The notes beneath the pieces were generated by a model that saw only the letters and a program-made list of their open reading frames with translations, was not told where the DNA came from and made no database searches. 64,000 nucleotides of DNA, from NCBI GenBank assembly GCA_009760855.2, contig WPIO01000135.1, positions 841,001 through 905,000 on the forward strand. Direction: 5' to 3'. Numbering within the stretch: position 1 is the first letter of the stretch; each line of letters opens with the position of its first letter. The stretch is from Cristatella mucedo. Its lineage: Eukaryota > Bryozoa > Phylactolaemata > Cristatellidae. A program made the position numbers and the translations under genes. Below are positions 53,727-63,046 of this stretch, piece by piece.

Positions 53727-54780
53727 GCGATAGATGGCTGCCATTGGATGTCAAGTAATCAGTGAAAAGTCTGGCGCTATCGGTATAAGCACGAACGTTA
53801 TGGTGTAACGGTCTACGAAACCGATCGCGGGGGGGGGGCTGCAGCACCGCCATCTGCCGCTGCTGCACGTTTTCCGTGCATTGATATGACGGATATGACA
53901 ATGTCTCGCCCACAGACCTAGCGCTACTTAATTGCTGGTCTGGCTTTTAATGAAGGTAGTTGGGGGCATGATAAGACCCTACCTTTGAGAGGGAATTATC
54001 GAATCCGGATTGCCCACTGCAATGTGCGAGTATTTGCTACTTGATGGCGGCTCACTTAGAGCTAGCCAGCGCTTAGGATCCGTCGGCAGCTTTCATTTAG
54101 CCCATAGTCTTTTTGTGAACCATGTCGCGCGTATAGACTAGACACCGGTCTGCCTGACTTGTCTAGGCGTTCGGTCACCTTGGTTCGCTCATCTGTTGCA
54201 AGTGCGTTCGCTGCTTGTGGGTGTGGCTACGTTCGTTCTGTCTAACAGTTTGTCAATGTGTCGTTATAGCAATGGGGCGGCGCTCAGGACGACTAAAAAC
54301 ACTAGACGTGACATCTGGGAGACCACGCAGCTGATCTGGGCGAAATGCGTGCTACAATTATTAGCGCCAGCAGCCCCTCAGTTTTATTGCGTGAGAAATA
54401 AAAGTTTTATGTCTTTCTCGCAGCCGCCTAGTACTCTGGTCAACCAGGCATTAGCATTTCTCCTTGATGTCGTCTGGGATTTGGCCGCTTAGCGAGAGAG
54501 AGAGAGAGACCGTCTGTTCTTTGCCTGCAGTTTCCAGTGCTTTCACTGAGTGACTGCAACTGCTGCCAGTGTATCATTACCGTCTCAGCCGATGGCTGGG
54601 TGTGGGAGTGGAGGCCTAGGGATCAAAGCAGCTATTTCCATGCAGTGCGAAGCGATGCCGTCGCCCCCATTGGATAGCTGCGCTTTCGTCGTCTGACTTA
54701 GGGGCGTGATTAGAGCACGCCATTGGTCAGTGCCACGAAATAAGTTCTAGCATCCCTCCTCCCTCCCCTACGTGAGCTCA
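53727..54780. other. No gene seen
   Basis: Unassigned sequence with a (GA)n run at 54494-54509. A possible open frame at 54196-54492 has no recognised similarity. Base composition rises toward the right end. Confidence 0.5.
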
Positions 54781-55059
54781 GCAGCCGAAGTCGCTCGAAG
54801 TAGTGCCGTCTTGCCGCCGGAGACGGGTGCTGATTACCGGCTCTGCGTGCGTGCTTGCTGCAGTCGAGAGGCTAGCGCAGCCTCTCCCTCGCCCTCGGCT
54901 TCGGCTGCATCGACTGCGTGAAGCTCAAAAGCTTGAGGGCGGTCTTCTCTTGGCAACGAAGCCGACTGCCGGGAATGCTGGGCACATAGTATCGCGCGAT
55001 GAGATGGGCGGCTGCGGCGCGGCGGCGAAAGAACAGGGATGACCTGTTGAACATGAACT

Positions 55060-55138
55060 ATGAGTCTGCGTCTAGTACCGATGCTGATTTTGACGCTGTG
55101 GTCGGCCACGAGTGAGGCCAATGGAGAGCGCACGGAGC
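55060..55138 (+). CDS. Candidate signal-peptide first exon
   Basis: From the ATG at 55060 the first residues are MSLRLVPMLILTLWSATSEA, a good signal-peptide shape (short basic start, hydrophobic core, small residues before a possible cleavage). A donor-like gtgagt follows at 55139 (phase 1). Beyond it the frame turns into Arg/Ala-rich filler typical of non-coding GC-rich DNA. No downstream exon is recognised. Confidence 0.25.
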
Positions 55139-55895
55139 GTGAGTACGAGCTGAGCCATGCTGCCGCTGTGTCCGTCCCCTCCCCTCCCTCGGCGACCGCG
55201 AGTCGCACTCGCCTGCGCCGCGCGAACGCATTCCGGAGCCCGACGCCGGAGTGCCGCAAGGCGGTGGCGGCGGCGCTGGTGGCGGCGGCGCTGGTGGCGG
55301 CGGCGGGGGCGGGGGGCATTCGCACGCAGAGTGCGCTCGCGCGGGCTTCCAGGCCTTCGCCCTAAGCGCCCGCAGCCTACTTGCCGTATTTCGGCGCTGC
55401 TCGCGCGCCCGTTCGCCGCGAGAGCCCCTGTTTTACCGCCTCTACGCTAGGCTAGTGCTCTATGCTATTCCGCTCCGCCTGACTGTCGCTTTGGCGAATT
55501 CTTAACAACGTGGCCGGACATGTTTATTTCACGCGTAATCATAAAGACGTTCATTGTGCATGTCGACGCGCTGTTGCCTTTACAAACAGCGGCAGTTAGG
55601 AGCGCCGACCGGCGGCCGCGCCGCGGCCGCGCATACCTCCGCAGCCCCGCTTGCGCGCGACGCAGCGCGGCGTGAGCTAGCGTTTCAGGCGTCCTAGTCG
55701 CGAACAATGGCGTGTTGACCGCGCCGAGCTGTCCAAGTGTGGCCCCGCGCACGCTCCGCCTGACTCTTGTGCGCTGCTGCGCAAGCTGCCACTGTCTGCG
55801 GCGCCTTCCGGTAGCGTGCCGGTTGGGTACGCGGAGTGCTCCGCGCTCGAGTCGCTCCGCGAAGCCTCGAGCCTCGCGTCCAGCGAGCGAACGAG

Positions 55896-55927
55896 GCCGC
55901 AGCCGGACGCCGGCGTCCGGCTGCGGC
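55896..55927. repeat. Perfect 32-bp palindrome
   Basis: Arm gccgcagccggacgcc is followed at once by its exact complement, with no spacer. It could form a cruciform. Confidence 0.95.
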
Positions 55928-57114
55928 GGTGCGACGGCCGCGCCGCGGTGCGCGCGCGCTCGAGCGCAAGAATCGATCGTCGCCATCGCCGTTGGGCGCA
56001 CTTAGCCACCGCCGGCGGTAGAGAAGGCTGCTCGTCCGCAATTGAGAGAAAGGCTGCTCGCCGCGCGCGCGCGCGCGACGTATTTGCCCGGGGCTTCGCG
56101 CGTCTAATCGCGAGGCGCTGCCGCAGCTTCGGATGGCGGGGCGAAGTTCCGGCGCGGTTCCCCCACGAGCGCGCGCGCAGCCAGCAGACGCCGCCTAAGC
56201 GGTGGCGCCGCGATCATCCGACCTTCGCCTTCGGCTTCGGCGCTCGTCGTCGATTCGCCTGCGCCGCCGCCGCCGAGCTGCTCTCCTCCGACCGCACGCT
56301 CGCGCCGCTCGGATCAGACGGCTCGCCGGCGGCGGGATGCTGGCGCGTCCGGCGCCGCCGTCGCCGGTCTCTTTTTGATCTGTCTCCGGCAGTCGGTCGA
56401 CCGCCAGCGACGCGCTGTCGGCGAGACCTGGCCCGTCGAAACATCGGCGGATATGTAAATAAATATTTACCCCGGCCCGACGACGAGTTGCCCTGAATCA
56501 CTGATAACTCATTTAATTACGACGAGCGCCAGCCGCGGTTTCTCGCCACCCTCGGACGGCGGCCGGGCTTCGAGCGATAAATGATTCTCGCGCGCGCGGC
56601 TTTGATGCCGCTCGCTCGCCGGTGGTTGGCCGAACGACGATCTGCGATAGCCGGCAGCAGTTGCTGCATGAAACTGCAGGCGGCGAGAGCGGACGACGTG
56701 GTCGAGCGATGGCCGAGCGATGCGCGGGGAGAGGGGCGTGTGCGAGGGGCGCAGGACCGAACGCTTCAAAGGGCGGATGGTGGTAAGAGAGGCCTGCTCT
56801 TAGCACTTGCGCATCGCCGTAGGAAGAGCGGAATGAGCGCGCCGCTGCTGCTGCCTAGCCTCTCCGCTGCTCGGAGCCACCGCCGCCTCGGAGCCTCGGC
56901 GTCCGATTCGACGCTCGCCTCGAGCACGCGACAGCGGAGGCCTTACAGGCTGCGTCGTCGCGCGACGCGAGCCTGCGTCTGCCACTCTAGTTGCGCGTGC
57001 AAAGCGTCGCTTTCCTCGGTGCAGGCGTTCGGGTCCATTTTGCTAGAAATGGAGGGCGCTTCCCGATGCTACCTCGAGAGGCGTCTACGTCAGCGGAATT
57101 CAGGCCACGTTCCG

Positions 57115-57122
57115 TGACGTCA
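57115..57122. promoter_or_regulatory. CRE-like site TGACGTCA
   Basis: Full palindromic CREB/ATF consensus in CpG-rich sequence, with a half-site-like TACGTCA at 57086-57092. Function is inferred; no gene start is proven nearby. Confidence 0.35.
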
Positions 57123-57290
57123 TGCTCGCTATTTCCTCGGCCCGGCGCTTTGACTGTCGCCTGCAATCGAGTTGAAATACGGGCAGGCAAAGTGGGCAAA
57201 GCTACGGAGCATTGCAAACTCGCCCCAGAGCCCGCGTGCGGCGGCGCTCGGCGCTTGCCGCCAGTGCGTTAGATGTAAGAAGGGCGCCGC

Positions 57291-57430
57291 GCTAGTGTGG
57301 CCTAGCGGTTAATCGCCCCGACCGAGGTGAAGGTGAATGCATTTAATGACGGGGTCGTGGGCTCGAGTCCCGTAGCATATGCGAAGTGCCTGCATAGAGA
57401 TTTTTCTCTTATGGCTCTATAAAAATGACT
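57291..57430 (+). mobile_element. SINE-2 with a short internal insertion
   Basis: gctagtgtggcctagcggtt head, an extra stretch gaaggtgaatgcatttaatg not seen in other copies, and the B-box side gtgggctcgagtcccgtagc. It ends with gcgaagtgcctgcatagaga and tggctctataaaaa. Confidence 0.75.
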
Positions 57431-57931
57431 TGTTCAAAATAACTACTATTATTACTATAAGCACTCGCCGGCTGAGAGGTTGACCGGATCGAGTCAGGAC
57501 TCACTGCATAGAAGGAACCGACCTTCAATGGCCCTCCGACAGTGTGAGCGGTGCTGTCACCCGAGCGCGACAGCAGAGAGACCCGCGAGCGTGTCTCGGC
57601 GTCGTCGTCCGGCTAGCGCGACGGCTGCCTGATGGTCCGCAGGCGCAGCTGCGTCCCGACCTTGCGACTTCAGCAACTGGAGGCGGCGGTGCGGCTGGTC
57701 GCGTCCACTACGCGACTCGCTGTCCCGTGGCCCAAGAGTGAGTAGGTAGAGCTCGTGATTTTTTGGTTACTGTCGCCTGCGAAGCGCTCTGCGTCACGTG
57801 CTTCTGCTGCGGCGGCTGAGTCGTGGTTCTGGTCCTAGTTTTCCTAGTCTTTACCTCGCCGAGTCGCCGTCGGCTCGGTCGTCCCTGTCAGCTCTTGGAT
57901 CTCGGAGGTTAGGTTTAGTTGCAGCGGCGCC

Positions 57932-58151
57932 GGGTGCAGACCGCTCTCGCCGCCGGGCGCAGACCGCTCTCGCCGCCGGGCGCAGACCGCTCTCGCCGCC
58001 GGGCGCAGACCGCTCTCGCCGCCGGGCGCAGACCGCTCTCGCCGCCGGGCGCAGACCGCTCTCGCCGCCGGGCGCAGACCGCTCTCGCCGCCGGGCGCAG
58101 ACCGCTCTCGCCGCCGGGCGCAGACCGCTCTCGCCGCCGGGCGCAGACCGC
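57932..58151. repeat. 23-bp minisatellite, 9 full units
   Basis: Unit gggcgcagaccgctctcg followed by ccgcc, repeated nine times almost without change (the first unit has gggtgc), then a partial tenth. There are no spacers of different sequence, so it is not a CRISPR array. As 23 is not a multiple of 3, every frame reads the same 23-residue pattern, which makes false long ORFs on both strands. Confidence 0.97.
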
Positions 58152-58472
58152 CGCGCGCTACGCTCGCAGCCAGACGAGCAAGCGAGCGAGCGGTCAGACG
58201 TTCGCTCTTCTGGGTGCGCCGAGGGCGAGGTCACTCTGTCAAAGGCGAGGTCACTCTGTCGGAGGCCTCGTCCTTTTCCAGCCCTTCCGCCAATTCGGCC
58301 TTACAGCAGCGCTGTCTGCGGAGGCTGCGACAGCCAGCGGTGGCGACCGGAGGTGTCTCTTCGCGCCTGCGCGCTGCTGCCTGACGGATACGGCGAGGTA
58401 GATGCAAAGCGAGGATAGAGACAAATTATCGGTCGCATTATTACTCGGCGGCATTATTACAGGTCGGGTCAG

Positions 58473-59210
58473 CTAAAGCTGCGTTTACACGGCAGATTTT
58501 CCTTCTTACCGAGACCGCCGTTCCTCCTAGTTAGGACGTTTACACGACCGATTCGACGGCCGACTTAGTCCTGCCCACAGCCCGTGCTCTAATCCGGGAG
58601 GCTGATACGAAAGAGGGTTTAATAATAATAATGCCCTTGATAAAGCGCCCTCAGAGAACTCAATCTCTCTCTAGGCGCTTCCCCGGAAAGAGACCAGACC
58701 CTCACCCGCAGAAGTTGAGTTTGCCGCTGCAGTCATCATTGTAGAGTAGTATGAGAAGAATATAAATGAAAGGAAGATAAGCCTACAGCAAAGCTTTTTC
58801 GGCGAAAGTGAGCAGAACTAAGTAATGTGCCCGTTATGGGTATGTGGATGGACCTGATAAACAGACGCACAGTCTCTTCTACGTAGAAAAGGCTTAAGCC
58901 TCGTCTACAACGCATGAGCATTCCAAGTTCAAGGATTTGCTCTGAACACCTCATATAACTCGAGCCCACAGGCGGCAGCAACTTTTTTGGCCTTAGGGTG
59001 TATGTGACGGTGTATGCCCCGGGGATCGGTTTGGATTGGTTAGCCGGACCAAAAGCCGGAGCCAACAAGTAGAGACGGATTCTCCTTCATGAAAGTCTGC
59101 AGAGGTAGCTCCTCCTCGAAATGTTGTGGCGCATGATGACGTCGTAGCTCAAATCTGTGGAAAATCGGTCCAAAATCTGTGCGGAAGTCTGCCGTGTAAA
59201 CGCTACTTAA
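58473..59210. mobile_element. Possible TIR element, gtttacacggcag ends
   Basis: Left end taaagctgcgtttacacggc with agattttcc. The right end, read in reverse, is ttaagtagcgtttacacggc with agac. The two match over about 20 of 24 bases in inverted orientation, roughly 735 bp apart. A third gtttacacg lies at 58540. The interior has a LINE-A tail (58619-58683) and no clear transposase. No target duplication was confirmed. Confidence 0.45.
58619..58683 (-). mobile_element. LINE-A 3' tail fragment
   Basis: AATAATAATAAT, then gataaagcgccctcagagaa and ctctctaggcgctt; no more of the element is present. Confidence 0.8.
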
Positions 59211-60377
59211 GAAGGAGTTCGAAACGGAGGTGCCAACACTCGCTCCGCCGATTCGGCGGCTGGGGGGACGGGCGTTAGAAACTGAGAAAGAAACGACGAT
59301 TCGATCGTGAACCGCTGAACGAGATTGCTGAACGAGCAATGAGCGACAGCCTTTCAACTGCACCTGGATACTATCTCAAACCGGAAGCCTTAGGTTGTTC
59401 TTGGCAACGATTTGCACCAACTAATGAATGCACTGCGCCTTCCGCTGCGGCGGGCGCTTCCGAAGCTGCTTCTCGTCGCTTCCTTGTCGCTCTTCTTGTC
59501 GCTTCCTTGTCTGGCTTTATTTAGCCCGACTCGACTGGCGCGCCAGAGCCCGACTGACTCCATATCTAGCGAGCAGGCAGAAGTGGGGGAGCGGTATGGA
59601 GCGCTTGTGCAAGGCAGCCGCCTGATGCGGCCAGCTGCAGCGCCGACGCTTGGGGAGAGTGAGCGAACGCGGCAAAGCATCTGACGCGGCTTGCTCGCCA
59701 AGCAGCAGCAGCAGCAGCATGGAGCAATACAAAGCGCGGCAGGATCGGCATCGCGCTGGTCCGAGCTGGGCTATTTTTTGGCCAGTCCACGGAGAAGCGA
59801 TGGGCTCGGTGACACTAGTGTCGCGCTCGAGGTGCTGCCACGTCGAGATTGTGTCAGCTGCATCTCTGGCAGTTGCAAGAGGTGCATCTCCGGCAGGCCG
59901 ATTGCAATCGTTCGCCGAATTAACCACTGCACTTCTCCAGCAGCTGTTCACCATTAAGCAGCACACGGCTCCGCTGGCGAATATTCGGCTGCCAAGTCCG
60001 ACAGGCGGCATTCCCATAATTATCCCTTTGCTTCCGTCTGCTGCTCTCAGCTTAACCCCCCCTGCCCCGTCGCTATTTCGATACGTTTTCTGCTGTCTCG
60101 GGCGTTCGCATTCCTGCCGCTGCCTCACGATCGCGTAGGCGAAGGCTTATCGGTCGGTTTCGCAGACATCTTCGCTTGGCAGGCGACATCCTCCGGCAGG
60201 CGGCCAGCCGCCCCTGACCGCGGCGTGTTTTTCCGGACTTTCAAGCCCGAGCCGAAAGGCCGCGCCGGCGATAGCAGCGATTCCCTAAGCGATCGGCGCT
60301 CGTCGGTGAGTTCGGCAAAAATATAATCGCCACCAGTGCACCCAGCTCGTAAGCTTCTCGCCAGCTCGCACGCCGGC

Positions 60378-60504
60378 GTGCGCTCTGACGGGAAGCTGTT
60401 GGCGCCTGCAGGACGGCGACTTCCGGCAGCTCGGTAATTAAGCGCAGCAGTTAATCGAGGGAGTCGCCGTCCTACAGGCGCCTCTGCTTTCCGTCAGAGC
60501 GCAC
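60378..60504. repeat. Inverted repeat, about 43-bp arms
   Basis: Left arm 60378-60421 (gtgcgctctgacgggaagct, then ggcgcctgcaggacggcgac). Right arm 60462-60504 is its complement with about four mismatches and a 1-base gap. The loop is 40 bp. The arms are too long to be chance. Confidence 0.9.
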
Positions 60505-60803
60505 GAGCCGGCCTCGTAAAACTATTACATGCTGCCCCTTGTGCTTTTCGCCAGCCCGATAGGAAGACTTTAGACTATCTGAACACCCCCCTCCCAGCTG
60601 AACGAGTGAGACTCTAGCATCGCGGTACCTGCACGTAGGGGACACTCCAGCCACCTGAAGCCAGTCAGCAGAGCGGCTCGCCAGGTGGCTGCTACCATCT
60701 TACAACCGGCATCCGCATCCGTCGTCGGGGAGAGGGCGTGAGTAGATAGACTGGCAGCGGTCCAACAAATACGGCGTCGTTTATGCATACAGCTGGACCA
60801 CTT

Positions 60804-61371
60804 TCTGCTGCGGTCACAGTGCCCATAGCAGGCTGGTCAACACGGTAGCTAGCGTCTGTTTACTTCTAGGTTAAATAGGCGCGTTTCAGAGCTATCTTTC
60901 TAGGTTAGCTTTTAGGGTTTGGTGTACTGTTAAGGGGCTGCATGTTTTTTATGTTTACAGCTTATGATTTCGCGGCTATATTATCAATTTTTTGGGTTTA
61001 TAGTTATGGTTTTAGGGTTTAAGTGATAGTGTTAATGTTTCAGGGACAAACTCTGAGCCAAAAATATAGCCAACAAGTTTTTATTTAAGTGTAAATATGA
61101 GCAGACGCTGGCGACCACGTTGAACAGCTTGCCATAGGCACTGTGTCCATAGCAGAAATTGAGCTGTGCACAGACAACGTAAATCTTATTAGCCGAATGG
61201 CCTTCGTGCAGCATTGGCCGTAAACCCCAAAACACACAACCATTACATACTGAACCAAAAATCCTATACCCTAAGCTAAAAAGATAACTAAAACGTGTTT
61301 ATTTAAAGTAAATATAAACATACGCTGGCGACCGTTGAACAGCCTGCTACGAGCACTGTGCCCGTAGCAGA
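60804..61371. mobile_element. Unnamed long-TIR element, three related arms
   Basis: The left arm starts tctgctgcggtcacagtgcc and runs catagcaggctggtcaacac and tctgtttacttctaggttaa. The reverse complements of 61156-61060 (tctgctatggacacagtgcc) and 61371-61215 (tctgctacgggcacagtgct, then cgtagcaggctgttcaacgg) follow the same order for about 100-150 bp. So one plus arm faces two minus arms. The interior is AT-rich with several ttagggttt-like words. No coding capacity is seen. It looks like a nested pair of non-autonomous DNA transposons or a fold-back element. Confidence 0.65.
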
Positions 61372-62770
61372 TCAGATCTGAGATTGCTATATGAACCGAA
61401 GAAGGCTAGTCCGGCTATGGACACTTTATGCAACCGATGCACACGCAAAGCACAACGAGGGGAGCCAGTCGATTCTACTGAGGGAACCGTTGGTGAAACA
61501 TAACTGCTGGAGGACGAGGAGCGACAATGATGCAAGCGCTAATTGTCATTCCGAGAAAGTGTCGGGTTAGTTCTCGAGCAGTCGCCCGAAGCGGAAAGTC
61601 GGAGTCAGGCAGATGGCGTTTCTTTGCTGCGGCCGAAACAGCGCCACCGTGGCTGAGACATCACGTGCCTGTGCATGCGCACGGGGTACGCTGTCCTCTG
61701 GAGGAAGAGGGGGAGCGGCTGCGTAAATCGGGCGGACCCAACGCTGAGCCAACTAACTAGAGAGTTCTTGGCAACCGTCCAGCACGCTCCTTGGCCGTTG
61801 GAGGTTTTGGGGAGCCAGAGTTTCCACTTCGCTTCTAGAGCTGCGCAGTAAAGAAGAAGCTAGAGCGCATTGGACGAAACTAGGTCGATTCAAAAATCGA
61901 GCCAATCTCTAGAACCAAGTGTGCTGTGCTTAACAATCAGTAATCACCGTGGCCTTGCCCTTGGGCGAGGATTCGCTGCTCCAATCCTGCGGCCTGACGA
62001 TTTCGTTCTTCAAGTCGTCACCTTGGAAATGCCAGTGCCGCGCTGGCAGCATCACTGCCACGTGCTACGCTCCAGTGCCATGAGCCACGCGTGCCGTGCC
62101 TCGACTCCAGTGTCACGCTGCTGCCGGCATCACTGCGTCCGTAAAGGCCGGTACAAATCGACCCGTGAAAAATTAAACTCTTCGACCAACAGCTAATGAC
62201 GGATGTCAGGGTCCAATATCCGAGACACTAGCTACTAGGCCAACTGGACATGAGTGCCGCATGAGTGCATGCGTGCTCGTCTGTAAGAGCACCTAAGCAT
62301 TAGAAAGCGTTTCGTGCGCACGCCCCGAACGGCTTCTCCGCGTCTTCCGGTGCTGGCAGACGCAGCTGTGGACATAGAATGCCGAGCGGTCGTCGGCAGT
62401 CGCTCCTGGCTCCGCTTCTCCGCGGCTCCTAAAGTAAAACGTAAATGTCGTAGCTACTGAACCGTGTCAGGGCGACATACATACGTAGCTCAACGAGGAC
62501 ACTTCCTCGCGAATCCTTGCGAATTGTTTGGATATCGTCGATATCGAAAGCGAGAGAGCAGTGTCCAATCAGCCGAGCGTCTCCAGAAAAGTGCTCCAAT
62601 GCTCGCGATGGCCGCAAAGTCGTCGCTCGGCTGCCTGGGCTGCACGTAAATCCGATGCAGACTTCGGGATAGCACTCGGCCGCGATTGTCCGACGGAGTA
62701 CCGCTCAGCCTCTCCGAGGGAGATCCCCGGCTACGTATCTACTCGCTTTTGGCTGCAATGATGACATATA

Positions 62771-63046
62771 ATGACCACGACGTGGGGAAAGAGTCTTCGT
62801 TGGATGCTAGTGAATAGGAAGACAGCCAGCGCTCGACGGCGGCTCTCGAATCTCCGGGACGCTATTCTGGAGGACGTGATGACTGTGAGCCTCGAGACCT
62901 TCGCTGATGCTGCTGCAGCTGAGGAGAGGGCCAAGCGCCTGCTCGTGCCACCAGACGAGGCCTCATCCTCGGCCGATCGGCTTCCGCTGGCGGCCGAGAG
63001 GGGTGCCCTTAACAGCGAAAATTGCATAATAGAGCGCGTGCAACGT
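62771..63046 (+). CDS. Candidate coding exon, unknown protein
   Basis: ATG at 62771, 92 codons, ending at a good donor (caacgt|gtaagg), phase 0. The peptide is less repetitive than nearby frames and has a helical, charged middle (RRRLSNLRDAILEDVMTVSL, ETFADAAAAEERAKRLL). An opposite-strand frame is also open over this stretch, which weakens the case. No family is recognised. Confidence 0.25.

Noticed and set aside
55465-56806. Many overlapping Arg/Ala-rich ORFs
   Set aside because: All six frames are partly open because of base composition; no frame is better than the others.
57932-58151. Regular repeats resembling a CRISPR array
   Set aside because: Units are contiguous with no unique spacers, and the genome is animal.
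57798-58418. 206-codon repeat-protein ORF and overlapping ORFs on both strands
   Set aside because: Product of the 23-bp minisatellite, which is open in every frame; no independent coding sign.
59517-60138. 203-codon minus ORF and 162-codon plus ORF over the same DNA
   Set aside because: GC-rich DNA with few stops gives long frames on both strands; neither shows a domain or splice context.
60900-61030. Telomere-like ttagggttt words
   Set aside because: Irregular, few and spaced by unrelated sequence inside an inverted-repeat element; not a telomeric array.
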